Below the pieces are notes generated by a model. It saw only the letters and a list, made by a program, of their open reading frames with translations, did not search any database and was not told the origin of the DNA. A program made the position numbers and the translations under genes. Below, piece by piece: positions 10,278 to 22,806 of a stretch of 64,000 nucleotides of DNA. The DNA lies in NCBI RefSeq assembly GCF_003573695.1, contig NC_039359.1, forward strand, positions 120,101,849 to 120,165,848. The letters run 5' to 3'. Each line of letters begins with the position of its first letter. Positions within the stretch are counted from its first letter, which is position 1. This DNA is from Papaver somniferum (Eukaryota; Streptophyta; Magnoliopsida; Ranunculales; Papaveraceae).

Positions 10278-12126
10278 CTAAAGAAAGTCAGCAAAATAAG
10301 ATTTCTGCTTTTCTTCATCCATCTTCTTCAACACGGCATCACTGCTGGTGAAAGAAGTGTCACCTTCCACCGCTTTCCTTATAGCATCAATATTTTGACG
10401 AAGCCACTTCAGATTGAAGCCAAGCTCTTCAGCTTTCTTCAAGTTGTACTCCCAATCAAAGAGTACATCCCGGGTGACAGTATTTTCAGTTGTGATGCGG
10501 ATATCATTTATAACACGCAATATGGGTTCTACTTGCCTCGTCAAGAAATAACTATGCTCCGGATCCTTGGTAACGACGATGTGCCCATACATCTTCCACG
10601 GTTTCTCGTACAAGCCTGCATATCCAATGGGAACGCTGAATCCGCCAACTAGTTCATGATACGGGAGTGAAGCATCGAACGGAGGATCAAAAGCAACTCC
10701 TGCACTTGGATATTCATGCACCACTATACGGTTCTCAATTACTGGAGCAGCCTCCAGGGCAACAGTTTCTTCAGTATTCTCTACTGGTGTTTCAGTTTCT
10801 TCTATCACTGAAGCAGCAATAATCTGAGTTTCCAAGACTTCAATGACAACCTTCTCATGGACTTGAAGTGCAGAGATGGTTGTCTCTTCATCAATAACTC
10901 CAGGGCAGTTTGAGTTATCCTCATTGGTTTCAATATCCTCAACTTCGGTATTTGGCACCTAATACGAAGATTACATGAGGATTAGAGTCATTTAAGCTTG
11001 AAACCAAATGAGATCATAAAATACATCATACAAGCAATCCAACATTATCAAGATTAATCATTATACACTCAAGGCACGAGCAAATAGCATGAAAGTCATG
11101 AAAATACGTTTTACGGTAACCTCGTCTGAAGAAACTGTACTCTGCCCTGTACTAAAAGACGCACTGGGAGCAATATACGATGAATCTTAAGATGGGTTAT
11201 ATACCATTCTCTTCGTATGGATGTCCTCTACAAATTCTCCAAATTTCATGACAATCCGATGAACGAGCAAAGAGATGTGGCTAAAACATGGAGCAACATG
11301 CCATCTGAAAAAGTTCTGAAGGTCTCCTGGAAGTTCACTATTTCGCCTTTTTCAGGCCCTAAACATGCTCAAACATCAAAGATCTTCTTTTCAAAAGCTT
11401 TGAAATTTCCTGGGCTTGAAGATACATATGCAAACCGCGAAAATCCAACTTCGGACAAAGATTCTACAGCGTTTCTAGTAAAATCTGAAGTCTGAATTTT
11501 TCCGGTGACGTATTTCGGCAAAGTTATCCATAAATTCACATGGATTTTCATTCATTCATTCACGAATAAGCGATATCATACTTCTTTGAAGAAATTACAG
11601 GAGATATACTTACTAAGGGAGTCTCTAAATCATTTGAAGGCTCGACGATGCCAGAATCTCCATTGACAACAACGCTATCTCCATTCGGTTCGGGATTTCG
11701 GGAATTCTCCATATTCCCATCTCCCAAAGAAGAGTGCGCTTCATCAACATGATTCTTATCTACGATGATTTCTTCCTGGATTCATCAACAAAAATTATTA
11801 TTATTTCATTCAAGGAGATGTAGCGATCACCTGCACGAAAGAGATATTTACATCGACTTCTTCATCAGTACTAGATTCCTGAATTGTTCGCCTGGGAACA
11901 AGTTGAAGACCGTCAATCGATAGAGAAAAGATCTAAAAATAAATAAAAAAACTTTGGTCTCGTGATCCTAATTGCACGAGCAGGAAAAAGTCATGACACA
12001 AGGAGCGCTAAAAACTCACCAAAGAAACGGCTGGGGACTGCACGTCATTTGCTAACATCCTGTAGTTCTTACTTCTGGGTGCTCCGCCCGAAGACTTTCT
12101 TCCATTTCCGAGGAGTCTACATTGAT
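10278..12126 (-). CDS. Antisense intron-containing gene inside the gypsy element
   Basis: Three exons read through in one frame on the complement: 11932..11831 (34 codons), 11775..11614 (54 codons) and 10958..10278 (226 codons plus TAG). Borders fit splicing: acceptor TTTTTAG before the first, donor GTGATC, acceptor AATCCAG, donor GTAAGTAT, acceptor GTATTAG. All junctions are phase 0. A 5' exon probably lies in 12126..12020, with two candidate donors (GTGAGT at 12019, GTAAGA at 12072). Both keep frame, so the start codon is not settled; one candidate ATG is at 12058. The N-terminal half is acidic and low in complexity. The C-terminal half has GFSVPIGYAGLYEKPWKMYGH, a segment with alternating hydrophobics, and AEELGFNLKWLRQNID. 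That plan recalls the C-terminal domain of plant PEARLI-4 (phospholipase-like) proteins; this is my inference from pattern only. Such extra antisense ORFs are known in plant gypsy elements. Confidence 0.6.
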
Positions 12127-13373
12127 CTGAAACTTCACTACATGATCATCTTGTGGTATAGTTGATGAAATGACCAGGAGTACAACTCAGTATGAAGGAT
12201 CTCTCACCATCACTCAGAGGTCCCAGAAGTACCATTTCTTGAAGTTACACCCGCAGAGATGTTATCCCTGGAAACATCGTCTTTGAAAGTGTCATCATGG
12301 GAGTCAGTCATTCTTGTAAAGTGGTTGTGACAGATGCATAACATTCAGTGCATCATTTATTCAAAGCGCATGACTCAGCAAAACAACGAATCATGGAATA
12401 AAGATGCTCACATCAGCGTCTGCAAAAATGGTAACTTTCAACTCTTACCTGTTTACGATTCCACTAACAGTACATGAGTTAATACTTCAAATCTTTCTCG
12501 TTCCTCCAAACCTGCTAAGACGAGCAAAATTCTGACATGATTTTCACAAAACCGTGAACAACCCACGTAAATTTTACAATGTGAACATTTACTGGTTTCT
12601 CAAAATCTGGACAGACATCCATTCTACGATTGTGAAAACTCACATATAGACATTCTTTCACCATGTATGATTGTCTACTTTCAACAATTGTTCAAAATCA
12701 AAACATTGATTTTACAAAATATATTTTAACGTGAAACTCACGTAAATTTGAAAAGTATATCTATATATTTTTGCTCCCTCGCACGAGCATCTGTCTTTGA
12801 AGCGAGAGTATATTTTCAAAGATTTCCGAAAGCTCGAATCTAAAATATTTCATGAAGGCTCATAAACAAATTTTATTATTAACAGACGTACGTCTATCAA
12901 AAAAAAAAAAAAACTTTTCTCTCGTACGAGCATCCACCTTTGAAACGAGAGTTTATTCCACTTTGTGAAATCTCACATATTTAAAATATAAAATTCTGGT
13001 TTTCGTGAAAGCTCATAGACGAATTTTATATCATTAGACTCAGGTCCATTTTGTTTGTTCCTTAAACTAATGAACGAACGAGCGTCTATTCATAAAACAA
13101 GGATTTGTTTTCATGGTCCCGTCCCGCGAATCCTAACCGACCATGGACTCGTTATCCAAACCAGCGGATCAACACCAATTTATGCTCATCAAATGACGCT
13201 CCAATCATGATATTGAAGGCTTCATCAAGTCGTGGTTTGCTAATGCCCTCTAAATCCGGCAACGTCTCAACTTACGACTAAGTTCAATTACTGGTATTAT
13301 TATTTATGGTCGGAAAATCACCATTTAATGCTGACTGAGGAACACAGCTTTCCTCAGTAAGCAGGGGACTTAA
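12127..13373 (+). other. 3' interior of the gypsy element with candidate polypurine tract
   Basis: No coding signal on + was seen. It contains several degenerate short repeats around CTCGCACGAGCATC (12779) and CTCGTACGAGCATC (12921). The last bases, GTAAGCAGGGGACTTAA (13357..13373), directly precede the 3' LTR and are a weak polypurine tract candidate. Confidence 0.5.
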
Positions 13374-13783
13374 TGTAGATGGTGGATTTTCGACAAGGGC
13401 TAAAATCGTAAACTCATAATTATACGAAGCTCTAATCCAGCAATCAGACATGAGTATCGAGACACGGGTCTCTCATCGAATTCTCAACGGAGAGTACTTT
13501 CTCTCAGAGTACATGTAGATATGTAGTCTCACGACTGGACGACGACATATCTCATGAATACTGAATACTTTCAGTGATTAATTCTATATAGTATCACGAG
13601 ATGGACGGCTCCTAGACAACTTGTTGTGCTAGTATAGAGCGATAACGTCTTCGGGAACAAACAACGAGTTTACCCTGACTATATAAAGGATATGACTTAC
13701 CGACAAGCTCATATCGGGATAATTAATGCTCCTAGACAGCTTGCTCTGCTAGTATAGAGCCACAAAGTTGATTATTCCTAATT

Positions 13784-14205
13784 ACAATTGCTCTTATTCC
13801 ATGATCGAATCCACGACTGGTCCCATGGAATGGCAATAACAATTGCTCCTATTCCATGGTCGAATCCGCGACTGGTCCCACGGAATGGCAATAAACAATT
13901 GTTCTGATTCTATGATCGAATCCACGGCTTGATCTCATAGAATAACAATAACTATATTATCTCATTACTCCGATTTCATGATCGAATCTACAACTGGTCT
14001 CATAAATGGTAATAGATAAATCTTAATTACTCCGATTCTATGGTTGAATCTACGATCCCATGGAATGGTAATGCTCACTTTATTATTCTGAATTCGTAGT
14101 CGAATCCTCTGCTGATCCTATGAATTGATAATAAACATCTTATTACTCAGTTTTGTGAATTATTCTACACTGAATTCCACAATTAGTAATAAATAATCAA
14201 CAACC
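13784..14205 (+). repeat. Seven-unit hairpin array in the 3' LTR
   Basis: Counterpart of 2912..3325, with the same order of units and few base changes. Confidence 0.8.
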
Positions 14206-14364
14206 GGGCATCTGAGCTACCTCTAAGTAAGCCCCGATTCAAACGGTGAAAGTGTATTCAACGACGGTACACTAACAGTCACCGCACGAACGAGTATTTC
14301 AAAATACAACGAAACGATGAACCTATGCAAAATAGGGAAGAAAATAATAAATAATTAAAAATAT

Positions 14365-15440
14365 TGACCAAGGTGCTGGGAACACGGACACACGACCTAC
14401 CGACCGTGTCGCGGTCAGTTCCACGCCAGTTTTATATTTTTAATACATTTTTATTATTTTCGATGATTTGATGAAAATTCTCTCATCTGATCAAATCTCC
14501 TTCGTCTCGAGGAAGCTCCTCGGTTTCATGGTACTTCTATAAATCCATAACAAATAATATAAAATTAAGGAAAGGAGTGTGGGGCGTAACCATTGGCCAA
14601 CCGGCCGTGCCTTGGTCCCAGACGACCCTACACCCCTCGGTTCCTTATTATTTTATTATTATTATTATTATTTCTCTAATTTCATGAAAAAACTCCTTGA
14701 TTTCATGGTATTTTTGCACAAATCATCATATACTAAAAAAATAAAATAAAATTATGAAAAGCTTGTGGGACCGGGCCACTAGCCGGCAGGCCATGCCCTA
14801 GCCGGTCCCACACGCCCTTTACTTTATTATTTTATTATCATTTATCCTATTTTTCCTTGAATTCATCAAATTCCTTGATTTTATGGTATTTCTCTCAAAT
14901 TAGGAAAAATTCCCTCAAATCATCAAAAATACCTAAAAAATATTAAAAAATTATAAAAAACTCGTGGGACCGAGCCAGTAGCCGGCCGGCCATGCCTCCA
15001 TGGTCCCACACGCCCGTGTTTTTATTATTTTAATATTTTGCTTCCATGAACTCATGAAAACTCCTTCAATTCATGGAAACTCCTTAAATTCATCAAATTT
15101 CTCAAAATTCATGAATTTTTCATAAAATCATCAAAATATTATAAAATTAAGGAAATGGCACCACGGGTCCGTGGTCACGACCGGCCGACCATGCCTTGAC
15201 CACGACGGTCCCACGCCTCCTCATTCCTTATTTTATAATTATTTTTCATCATCTCATGGTGTTTTCCTCAGTTTCGTCGAAACCCTAATTTTGGCATATT
15301 TTCTCGAATGGATGCTCATTTGCACGCCATAAAATATCAAAATTCTCAGGACTGAGAGGCGGACGCCTTGGGGACACGACCATGCTATCTTGACCGACCA
15401 AGATTGGCTCTTTGGCTCACGGAGGCCGGTCCCATCAATT
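14365..15440 (+). repeat. About 200-bp-period GC-rich modules in the 3' LTR
   Basis: Counterpart of 3480..4570. Cores fall near 14370, 14580, 14765, 14962, 15158 and 15360. Confidence 0.75.
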
Positions 15441-17221
15441 TTCACAGTTTTGACCTAATTTGCACAATCGCTCGTATTTGGTCCAAAACTCTTCCAAACA
15501 CTTTGGATTTTCATGAAGTGATCGACAGGATGTCACGTGACAACCCAGGCCGGTTTCATGACTCCATGGTCGGTCCCTCGCCTCGTCATAATTAATTAGG
15601 TTTTCTAACCTAAGGCTCAGACGAGCATTTTTGAATAAATGATTAAGCCAGCATTTAATCATTCTTCCACCAAAAAATCGTCAACTCTTCAGGAGTTCTT
15701 CGTATTTGCTCACGTGAGCATATGGACACTACATGGTTGATCCACGGTCCCGTGTAGTCGCTCCCTCCTTCGTCCCATGGTTAAACTTCTGACGAACCAT
15801 GAATTGATCATCAATTGATCAAATTAGGGTTTTTGAATCCAAGGATCGTCATTCCAGATTCCAACCTTAATAATTTTACGAATGCCTCATGGTCATTAAT
15901 TTTATTAATTATGATCGGTTCAACGACCAGTATTTTTATTAATATTTTTGGTACGCTGCCAATAATCCATCAGAGGAGCAACACATGCTCAGACGATCAA
16001 ATATTCAACAATTCATCACATGAGCAACACTTGCTCAAACCAAGGAATATTGGTTCAATAATCAATATTCAACGATCCATCGAATGAGCAATACTTTCTC
16101 ACTTCATCGTAAGAATTATACCTCTGTCTCATGACATGTTCAATTCATGAGTTTCAGAACATCATGTTCGACACTCAGCAACTACATGGACTCATCGTCC
16201 CATCAAACCACGAAGTTGTCAATTGAATAACAAACCATGAGACGTCAATCGTGTCACTTGGGGGGATATCACTTAGGGGTTTGGTCTGTCGGTCTACGGC
16301 ACGTGTGTTCAAACACACGATGGAATGTGAGCAAGTCGTGTAGTCAGTTGAAGGAATTCACGAGGTAGTGGGTGGAAAATCGACCAAGTCTCCACATGTT
16401 GAGCAACTGGTTTCAAACACGATCTCCACTTTCCCACTCCTTGATTCCATCAACTGTCACACTTCATGGGATCATGGTGTCTAAAATTCTAGCAACATAA
16501 ATAAGTCTCTGAATCATGATTGAATCATCGACATCATCAATCTTACGTCAAACTGACAACACGAGATCATCAACTCATCAATTGAGCAACCACTCTCAAT
16601 TGAGCAATTTTAATCACTCAGAGCTTATCATATTCAGAATTCACACACCCACAATCTTTGATTACCATTGATTCCACACATTTCCCATCTTCCCTCCTAC
16701 AGATCAACCCATCCTCTCTTGTGACCGAATTTACTCTGGAACGGTCATTGTCTTGATTTAGTTCGGAGTACTACAGATTGATCTCTCGAATCTAAAGCAC
16801 CCCCTTTGCAGCGGTGCATCTGTGTGAGGTTTAACATTTTGCTCGGTTCGAGGAGTCTCCTCTGTACGGTCGTCTAGCTATATAAACTTTACATTATACA
16901 CATTTGATATTTCGAGCTGAGTTTAACTCCATTACATATTTCTCTAAATGTGTGTTGGTAAGCTTTCGCTTTAACCAAGTTCATCTTTTATTCTTGACGA
17001 AAGTCAAAAGATGATCATATGAAAATCGCATGGTAACATCTTACATGATTTGTGTGAGACAGTCATTCGATGTAGACTCGGAATGTTTATTGATCATTTA
17101 ATCACTTAAAAATTTCTTTGAAGCTAATAGTTTGTGTGAGAAAACTATTCTCGTCTTCTAAGAATATTTTAATAATTGAAATGGGAGTTTAGAACAATTA
17201 ACCTTTGATTGGATATAGCCC

Positions 17222-17460
17222 AGTATGCGTACTTGTATGTTAACTGTTGCAAGTGTATTCAAGTTCGGGAATCTAGTATGCATATCCGTATGCGTACTGA
17301 TTCAACAGTTGAAGTCCGGGAACTATAGTATGCATACCTGTATACTATAGTTCGTGAACGACAGTATGCGTGAGTGTTTGCATAATGGCGAACAAGACCA
17401 AGTTCGGGATCTTAGGTATGTGTAGCAGTTTGCATACCTGAGTGGGTTAAGTTCTAAAAT
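17222..17460 (+). repeat. Palindrome-rich GTATGCGTAC motif cluster in the copia LTR
   Basis: Variants of GTATGCGTAC and GTATGCATAC occur repeatedly, mixed with copies of a GTTCGGGAA/GTTCGTGAAC motif. Similar clusters occupy the same zone of the LTRs at 48160..48360 and 43630..43840. Confidence 0.7.
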
Positions 17461-17923
17461 CGTTATGTATGTTTACATACTCATGAACAAATACATTTAT
17501 TTAATAAGGAATGCAATCTTTGCAAATCGTGGCTATTATGTTCATGATTTGATTCGAGTGAATCATAACCGATTTTACTTCAATTGTGTCTTGTATACTT
17601 CTATGAGAATATAAATAATTGAACAACTCTATAACTAGTTTCATTTGAGTCATTTGAACTAGTTGTGATTAAGATGAACAAGGTTGATATGAAAGTGTTC
17701 ATATGGCAAACTTCAGTTGACTATTTTTGAGCCAACCATGCGTACACGTTTAGGTACGGTTATCCATATCTAAATAAAGGAACATTTCATTTGTGTGTAA
17801 TATGCTAAGACAATCTAACAGTTGAAAGATATTAGCTTGAATCTAATCAGGTTTTCATCTAACGGTGAATATTGAATGTTTTGTTACCAAGGTAGCATTG
17901 ATTGCAAACCCTGATTTGAAGAC

Positions 17924-17930
17924 TATATAA
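17924..17930 (+). promoter_or_regulatory. TATA box of the copia LTR
   Basis: TATATAA in the context GACTATATAAGGGAG. The homologous LTR on the minus strand preserves it (TATATAA, complement of 47691..47697). It would drive the element's own RNA. Confidence 0.6.
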
Positions 17931-19030
17931 GGGAGAACTCTAACAACTGGGAAACCTAGTCCCCATACCTCATGTTTGATACTAGTTGCGACTAGAGTCG
18001 ATTCTCCTTTAACCTAGGTTTTTCCTAAAACCATTATAGGTTAACGACTTAAAGACTTCATTGGGATTCTGAAGCCAGACCCAACTATTTTCTCTGTAGT
18101 TATGTGTTCTGATCTTACTTTGTTCTATCGTATTGAGTACTATCTTCTCTAAGATTTGCTCGATATTTAATCTCCGATAGGTAAGATAAAAAGTAATCAC
18201 AAAGCTTTTCGTCTCATTCTTTGTGATTCCACAATATCTTGTTCCGCTACCATATGGTTAAGTTATCGTGAAGTGATTGATATTACTAGGCTGTTCTTCG
18301 GGAATATAAGTCCGGTGTATCAATTGGTTCATGTTCACCTTGATTTATCAAAAGATGGAATAGAAAACTCGTAGGTATTTCTGTGGGAGACAGATTTATC
18401 TATTCAATAGACTTGTGAGATAGATTTGTTTATCAAGTCCTCGACTTTGGGTCGTAGTAACCCTTAGTTGTGGGTGAGATCAGCTAAGGGAATCAAGTGC
18501 GTAGAGTCCTGCTGGGATTCAGAGACGTAAGAACGCGACTGTACCTGAATCGTGTGAGATTGGTTAGGGATCAACTACATTCCAGTCTGAAATTAACTTG
18601 TAGTAGCTAGAGTCTGTAGCGGTTTAATACGGTGTGGTGTTCAAATCTGGACTAGGTCCCGGGGTTGTTCTACATTTGCGGTTTCCTCGTTCAAAAAACT
18701 TCTGGTGTCTGTGTTATTTCATTTATGCATTATATTTTCTATATAATTGAAATATCACATGTTGTGCGTAGTTCAATCAATTGGTAAATCCAATCCTTGG
18801 TTGTTGATTGAAATTGATTGACGCTTGGATATTGGTTTTTGATACCATCCAAGTTTCTATCTGTTCGATTACATATTGATTTGAGAAATTGAGATATAAC
18901 TCTTGGATGTATTTTCCTTGATTGAGTCTGACTGTCTAGTTGATTCTCTTGGAATTATATTGGAGTTAGTCCATACAGATTTCCGAAACGAAATATTGGG
19001 TGTGGTTATTAGACTCCCTCTTTTTCTGTT

Positions 19031-20047
19031 TTAAGTCATACCGGGTTAGTATTTATACATCTAAAATTAACATTTCCAAAAGCAGTGTAGAGTAGATGTA
19101 CATACACTAACCCGATCGGATAAAGACTATTTCTGAAACCATTTGTGAAAGGCCTACACCCATCATGCTTATTATTATCCATCGGTTAGGATTAGTTGAA
19201 AAAAGAGGATGTATCACTTTAAGTAGCACATGCTTCAATGGTAGGCTTCTTTATGGCACAAAATCATCTACTCCTATTAAGACACCAAACCCGCCATCAA
19301 TGGTTATTGTGAAGAGAGATGCAGTTTTATACCTAGTTAAAATCTTAAGGTACGGGCCTTATATACTCCTTTATGTATAGTTCTGTAAGTCAGTATTTTA
19401 AAATGCTAACGTATACACAAATGAGCATGTATGTAATGGATTATATGTACATACACCCAATCCGATTAACAATTTCTGAAAGACCGTCAAAAAGTAGGTT
19501 GTTATTTGCCTGCAATAAAAGACCAAGAATGTAAGAATACAAAATACCGATGTATCAGAAATTCATATGATATAGGTTTAACAAACAAAAATAAAAACAA
19601 TACATTTACCTGATTAGTAAATTAATATGAAACTGGAACTAAAACTAAAACTAATTCCTGAGTTATAATAGAATTTTATTTCCTAAAACTTAAAACTTCT
19701 GAAAAAATATTTGAGTTGTATTAGAATTGTCCTAGAGTTTAGGTAAGGCTGATTTTCAAATCCTTACTGCTCAATTTGCTACGCCAAATCCCTTACTGTT
19801 AAGTTCTTTTTTACTGGCAGGTACATGTGCATATTGAATCTAAGTCCAGTTTCAAGTTTTATAAGTAGCACAACAAAAATGTAAAGCATTGGCAAGAAAA
19901 ATATTAAAATTCTAAAGTGAAGATGACTAATAATTAAATGTAGATTAATGTACATAAAGATCCGGCTTTCAGTCGTTCCTTTCCCTCTGGACTGTGCAGA
20001 GTACCACCCATGTGAGGTTATATCCAATGCTTTTTTTGAAACTATTG
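19031..20047. other. Intergenic, no supported gene
   Basis: The 71-codon ORF at 19165..19380 has no recognisable motif. Two related segments, GTACATACACTAACCCGAT (about 19097) and GTACATACACCCAATCCGAT (about 19447), each followed by an ATTTCTGAAA motif, suggest a small diverged repeat. Otherwise AT-rich. Confidence 0.5.
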
Positions 20048-21003
20048 TGTTGATGGTGGATTTTAGTTCAGGGCTAAAATTGTAAAACCAAATTTAATGT
20101 GATGACATCCTGCAATGGGTAAAGCCGTTTGATAAGTGATGAGCACCTCTTCACTTTATTTATTCGAAGCAATTCAATAAATACAAAAAATTCACCCAGA
20201 ATGGTGCATGCAACAACAATCCCAAATATTCTGTGAATTTTTAGCATTATTAATTAATGCATGATTTGCCTAGTATTTTCCGTGCTATGTTCTCAGCCAA
20301 ACTCTCTTTATTGACATAACATGACGACTGAGTGTTCACTCTCAGCAGAGTAGCATGAATCTCCGTGCCAATATTGAGACATGCATGAAATACTCACACA
20401 TGCTGCATCGCTCTCTGACAAAGAGGGTCTCACATCAACGAGCTTTAGTTAGCCCGATCGAGCATGCTTAACTTCCTTAAAGGAAATCTGGACTGTCCGC
20501 ATCAGTCTCAGAAACGATCACGGCCACGCAAGTTGAACGCATAATTTAACCAGCCTAGACGAACCCTAGCAGGAGCAGGATATCGCCCTGATAACCACCA
20601 GCAGGCCTATTTATGCCCTAGCTGGTCGAACATTACACTTTACTTCTCAGCGTGCCAAAATTCCAGCCCTAAAGTAGGGTGACCACGCTGCTTTGGAAGA
20701 AGCTCGAACGAGCAAGACTGCTTAAGACAGTCCCACAACGATCGTGACCGTCCAACTTCACTAGCCTGATTGGACGGCTTAGATCGCACCATGAAAGATG
20801 GAGGAGGCGCTAACACGCACATTGGCGGGCCCGCTCTATCCCTGCCTGATCGGTCATTTCTTGGTTTAGGCCAGAATTGTATAGATTGATCTCTCGAATC
20901 AAAAGTACTCTCGTGCAGTGCATTTGTTTAGGGTTTAGACTCGTTTCTCATTCACACACACAAATTTACCAAAACCAGTAGAAACAGTTTTCACCCATAA
21001 ACA
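20048..21003 (+). repeat. Solo LTR, short relative of the gypsy family
   Basis: It starts TGTTGATGGTGGATTTTAG and ends TTTTCACCCATAAACA. The start and the last about 130 bp (including GATTGATCTCTCGAATC) resemble the 3.5-kb gypsy LTR. The middle lacks the hairpin and 200-bp modules. Flanks TATTG and CATTG could be a 5-bp target duplication with one change. No interior or second LTR is present, so it is a solo LTR of about 956 bp. Confidence 0.7.
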
Positions 21004-21701
21004 CATTGACATTGAAAAGAAAGTTGGTATTTGGATCCAGTATTCAGGAAAGGATAATTCAGCCGAAGAGCCTAAATATGAATTCATACCAATAGAAACA
21101 TAGGGTTTGATTGTATGATGCACTGCTGGTCTAACACCTTCAAGGAAATTGATCAAAAATAGCAAAGCCATAAAATAAAACCAATATACAATAACGATAA
21201 ATTTAGGCAATAATCGATGCATTAAAATCGAAAATTCAGCACGATTAATTTGAATAAACCTAATCAGTATACATAAACTGAACTGGAATAATAACAATAA
21301 CATGAGAGACGATGACTTTACCTTTGATTTTCCCTACTATGTTCATTAGAATCGATTGAAACATACCTGACTAAAATAAAACACTAAGAATTTTAAATCA
21401 ACCAAGAAGAACAAAAAATTAAAACAAAGGTGATCCAAAAGGCTATGGAATTACTAAATCAAAACAAAAATAGGTTTATGATTCGTGGAGGAGAGACCGA
21501 AAGGAGCCTCATAAAAAGAAGAAAAAAAGGGTTTGAAAGCGAAAATTATCTTTTACTGTATATGACAGACGCAAAAGCCAATACTGTGTGTCTTTCTCAG
21601 CCGTCCAAGCAAAAACTCAATCCGTAGCGCACCGACCGCCGGATCGGGGTCCCCGTCGAACGACGTCCGTCTGATAGCTTTTGCTATCATGAAAACAAAC
21701 C
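21004..21701. other. Intergenic spacer
   Basis: AT-rich, with short chance ORFs (20935..21303 on -, 21430..21627 on +) that show no motif. A GC-rich patch lies at about 21625..21670. Confidence 0.5.
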
Positions 21702-21759
21702 TTTTTTTTTTAGTACGAAAAGAATATTTTTTATTTCATTTAAATAGAAGTTGACAATA

Positions 21760-22660
21760 GAGTTTCATCTGAAACAAGAGCCTCAGTGGGCATATTATGT
21801 TGCCACTCCTGTTTTGAAATAAAAGAAAGTGCTTTTTTCGCAATTGAATCTACGACATTATTTCCTTCACGATGGACAAAAGTTCATTTCCATGTGTTAA
21901 AACTATTAAGCAAATATATTATATCCTGAATGATGTTAACATTGGTCCATTTGATCGCTCCTCCGTTTCCATTGATTGCATTCACCACTCTCTGGCTGTC
22001 ACCTTCTAGATGCAGATTCACAAATCCTTTCTCCTTTGCCCACACCACTACTTCAAATGCTGCCTATGCTTCTGCTTGCTCAGGGTTCAGTGCTGAAGTG
22101 TAGTTTCCCCAAGCTCCATTGCTTGTACCTGTCACATCACGACTAATTAGTCCAATGCATGTTAATCTATTAAACTTGCAGAAAGCAGCATCAAAGTTAA
22201 CTTTGATGTCATTAGTGCCAGGTTTTCTCCATATTTTTTGTTGAACTAGAGATATATTATCTCTTCTCCCTGTAGATTGAGATAAGTGGATTCTTTTCCA
22301 GGCTATATGAGACTCAATACATGTAACAATTGAGACAATATTAATCTGTTCATTCTCAAAAATAATACTACATCTCAGTTTCCATATGTGCCACATTGTA
22401 AAATGGATGCTGTGAAATTGATTAATATTTTTAGGTCTATTTTTTGGGTCTTTGTCAAACCAATTTTTCATCCATTCATGCATATTCTTACCCTGTAGCA
22501 GTTGCACACAATTTACATCAATATTAGATGGAACAGAATTGAAAACATTACAATCCAGGAAAATGTGTTGGCTAGTTTCTATTTGACCAGTACAGAGAGG
22601 ACAACCAACTTGAGTGTGAGATGTGAATCTAAAGGTTTTATCCCTAGTTGGAACTTCCAC
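21760..22660 (-). pseudogene. LINE zf-RVT and RNase H domain
   Basis: The ORF at 22064..22660 begins near a Cys/His block, CPLCTGQIETSQHIFLDC, typical of zf-RVT. It continues to IKVNFDAAFCKFNRLTCIGLI and ends at a stop after NPEQAEA. The domain continues past the stop with HLEGDSQRVVNAIN and VHREGNNVVDSIAKKA, the RVT_3 RNase H series. It would degrade RNA-DNA hybrids during retrotransposition. Confidence 0.85.
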
Positions 22661-22806
22661 AGGAAGTGTTGAACTTTTAAAAGAAGTTTAGTTTTCCAAA
22701 CATATTTCCAATCTATAATATCACTATTAATTGGCCTAAGTTGAGTATAATCTAAGATGGCTCTATAGACAGTCTTTACAAAAAAGTTATCATTTTATGT
22801 TGGTTT

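Larger units (their letters stand above)
2500..16875 (+). mobile_element. Ty3/gypsy-like non-autonomous LTR retrotransposon with 3.5-kb LTRs
   Basis: Two direct repeats (2500..6049 and 13374..16875) flank a 7.3-kb interior. The LTR ends form an inverted repeat, TGTAGATGG...CCATCTACA. The interior has gag with a Retrotrans_gag core, a knuckle-like segment and a protease-like LIDAGTAIN motif, all broken by stops and frameshifts. Reading all frames from 8400 to 13373, I found no reverse transcriptase YxDD-type block, RNase H or integrase. The gag type and very long LTRs suggest a derivative of the Tat/Ogre group, but that placement is inference. The interior also carries antisense ORFs. The LTRs look about 97% alike by eye, so the insertion is not very old. 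Confidence 0.85.
13374..16875 (+). repeat. 3' LTR of the gypsy element, right end deleted
   Basis: It starts TGTAGATGGTGG like the 5' LTR and matches it throughout, but stops at CGGTCGTCT (16875). The final 44 bp present at 6006..6049, including the CCATCTACA terminus, are missing. Copia LTR sequence follows directly. Confidence 0.9.
16876..19030 (+). repeat. Remainder of the copia LTR
   Basis: It is homologous, in inverted orientation, to 46590..48700. Shared landmarks are a segment reading TGTTGGTAAGCTTTC, a TATA box (17924..17930), blocks such as GACTAGAGTCGATTCTC, and a tail reading GATTGAGTCTGACTGTCTAG before the end near 19030. Compared with the minus-strand copy, roughly 250-300 bp of LTR sequence are missing at the left edge, where the gypsy 3' LTR is also truncated. 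This points to a deletion spanning the junction. ORFs here (18009..18200) are not treated as genes. Confidence 0.75.

Noticed and set aside
12020..12126. Similarity of RKSSGGAPRSK in the 5' exon of the antisense gene to a histone H3 tail
   Set aside because: Short, low-complexity and without any other H3 feature. Treated as chance.
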